Shown piece after piece: positions 8,852-10,016 of a stretch of DNA of 10,016 nucleotides (positions are counted from its first letter, which is position 1; the number at the start of each line of letters is the position of its first letter). Location: assembly GCF_000003605.2 (NCBI RefSeq), contig NW_003139324.1, forward strand, positions 241,040 through 251,055, given 5' to 3'. The translations under genes were made by a program, and so were the position numbers. Under the pieces are notes generated by a model. It was not told the origin of the DNA. It did no database searches and worked only from the letters and a program-made list of their open reading frames with translations. This DNA is from Saccoglossus kowalevskii. Its lineage: Eukaryota > Hemichordata > Enteropneusta > Harrimaniidae.

Positions 8852-8960
8852 CCATGGGCAGGTGATGATATGAGTGACTCAATATTGTTCAAAACAGTGC
8901 TTATCCTATCAGCATCTCGACTTGAGCCAACCTCAGTGAGTAGTAGTGCTTGACTAAGAT
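8852..8960 (-). CDS. IMPA1: Inositol monophosphatase, canonical exon A (alternative to exon B)
   Basis: This exon encodes DLSQALLLTEVGSSRDADRI, then a helix, then SSPAHG: 37 residues counting split codons, aligning without gaps to human IMPA1 residues 153-189 (DITKSLLVTELGSSRTPE...PVHG, from memory). The acceptor TATTTTCCAG/ATCTT is at 8960 (phase 1) and the donor CATGG/GTATCT is at 8852/8851 (phase 2). The TEVGSSR loop keeps the Ser equivalent to human S165, which borders the substrate pocket. The upstream exon must end in a single G to complete the Asp codon; it is not in the window. The open frame running beyond the exon at both ends is intron and should not be read as protein. This exon gives the standard enzyme. 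Confidence 0.95.
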
Positions 8961-9399
8961 CTGGAAAATAATCCATGCAAATTGAAGACATATTCAATCG
9001 ATTTGGTCACAATGGTTACAGTGAATTCAATATTAGCAACCATTTGAAAGTTGCCATACATATATGGATCCCACAAGGAAATAAGTATATTAACTATTTG
9101 TATGCCAAAGTCAACATTTGCCATCTATAACAAAACATATTTCATACAATACTTTGATCAATATCTATACTCATTGGGAAATGATTACAGTATTTTACAA
9201 CGTAATCATAGAATGCAGTGCAGCTCGTAAAAAAGATCAAAATTGGAATAATGTCAATAAAGTCAGTTTACGATCCCAATTGCATTATATTGCTGTGGAT
9301 TTTTGATGATTTCTTGTGAATAACTAGGAATTGATTTTCTTACATAAGTTCTTGTGAAATTATTTCATAACATCAAAGCAATAAATATCTCTACTGCTA

Positions 9400-9623
9400 T
9401 ACTGTAGAATACTTTTAAATTATATTCGCTTGGAATTTATTTTCGCTGGTTTCGCTGAAGGGATGATTCCGTGAAAATAAAATCCAGCGAATATACCGGT
9501 ACTTTTTTTCCTATATTTCACATTAAACTCATCAAAAATCAGTGAAAATAAATTCCACACAAAACGCCCAAAATGCCTTTTCAGCGAAAATTAATTCCAG
9601 CAAAAATAAAGTATTCCACAGTA
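9400..9623. mobile_element. Short non-autonomous element with terminal inverted repeats (MITE-like)
   Basis: The left end TACTGTAGAATACTTT...GGAATTTATTTTCGCTG is matched by the reverse complement of the right end, TACTGTGGAATACTTT...GGAATTAATTTTCGCTG, over about 45 bp with a small gap. The interior repeats the same module (GAAAATAAA-TCCAGCGAA variants at about 9472-9492 and 9541-9558), so the element is internally palindromic and can fold on itself. There is no coding capacity. The end sequence resembles TACTGTGGAAT...TTTTCG repeats that I recall from mollusc genomes. The target-site duplication is unclear: TA is possible on the left but does not repeat cleanly on the right. Confidence 0.65.
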
Positions 9624-9738
9624 TTACCCCCCCGGTAGTTTTAGTTATTTGTTTTTTTAATTGAGAATCCTCAATTACTTCATAAGTGTTGTCATTTAAA
9701 CAAACGCTATAAAATGAATACTTACCAGAGTTTCAAAT

Positions 9739-9759
9739 TAAATAAATAAATAAATAAAT
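9739..9759 (+). repeat. Tetranucleotide microsatellite (TAAA)5
   Basis: Five TAAA units, with a complementary TTTTATTTTATTTATTT run about 95 bp further on (9852-9868). The two could pair in a transcript, but AT-rich simple repeats are common throughout this window and the pairing is probably incidental. Confidence 0.85.
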
Positions 9760-10016
9760 GAAATCTTTATCAAAAATCATATGCCATAAAGAGGTGAGTA
9801 AACTATTGTACTTCTAGCGCATTATATCCTCAATCAACAACCAACCTAAACTTTTATTTTATTTATTTGGTGGGTTTGAGATGAGAAATATTCTGTTGTT
9901 ATTAAGCACTTAGTCACTCACAGGTAGAAGCTTATAATTTACTATAATTTGTTTTCATTACCGTTTTAGTATTCAGTGGTTTGAGACCTATATGAACCAG
10001 CTATCTAATAAACTAC

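Larger units (their letters stand above)
8961..10016 (-). other. IMPA upstream intron (partial)
   Basis: This sequence lies before exon A in the sense of the gene. I looked on the minus strand for the upstream IMPA exons (DPIDGTTNFVHR and GKGAFCNG motifs) and did not find them, so the intron runs off the right edge. It contains the inverted-repeat element at 9400-9623 and a TAAA microsatellite. The open frame at 9118-9306 on the plus strand begins at a TTG and matches nothing. Confidence 0.65.

Noticed and set aside
8961-8997. Open frame continuing upstream of exon A (MNMSSICMDYFP...)
   Set aside because: This is intron sequence. The family match begins exactly at the acceptor AG (8961-8962), so the extra residues and apparent Met are not protein.
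9721-9728. Strong donor-like site CTCTG/GTAAGTATT on the minus strand
   Set aside because: The sequence before it is a TTTA microsatellite with no coding character and no IMPA homology, so it does not end a recognisable exon.

Overview
The window looks like nuclear DNA from an invertebrate animal. It is AT-rich, its genes are split by introns with GT...AG borders, and most of it is non-coding. Two gene fragments can be recognised, both on the minus strand. The conserved protein fragments and a short inverted-repeat element that resembles repeats common in mollusc genomes would fit a marine lophotrochozoan, but that placement is a guess.

Left part (1-1805): the 5' end of a gene for a secreted CAP-superfamily protein (CRISP / GLIPR1 / PI15 type). 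A TATA box (1798-1805) and a short leader precede exon 1 (1507-1737), which encodes a signal peptide, a short propeptide with a furin-type RIRR site and the start of the CAP domain. A 1.25 kb intron carrying two C15 tracts separates it from exon 2 (118-254). The rest of the gene lies off the left edge.

Middle (1806-6174): about 4.3 kb of AT-rich intergenic DNA with no recognisable gene. A perfect cAMP-response-element octamer sits about 200 bp upstream of the CAP TATA box. A likely polyadenylation signal for the next gene lies at its right end.

Right part (6175-8960): the 3' half of an inositol monophosphatase gene (IMPA1/IMPA2 family). The last exon (6175-6281) and penultimate exon (6898-7049) align without gaps to the C-terminal part of human IMPA1. 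Upstream of them are two exons that start in the same phase, end in the same phase and have related ends: 8245-8359 (B) and 8852-8960 (A). A encodes the normal family sequence. B encodes a diverged alternative for the same protein segment. Their phases mean that using both or neither breaks the reading frame, so they behave like mutually exclusive alternative exons. The B version would rewrite a loop beside the substrate pocket. This is the most interesting feature of the window.

Far right (8961-10016): intron of the IMPA gene, with a 224 bp element with terminal inverted repeats (9400-9623) and a TAAA microsatellite. The 5' exons of IMPA, carrying most metal ligands, lie beyond the right edge.
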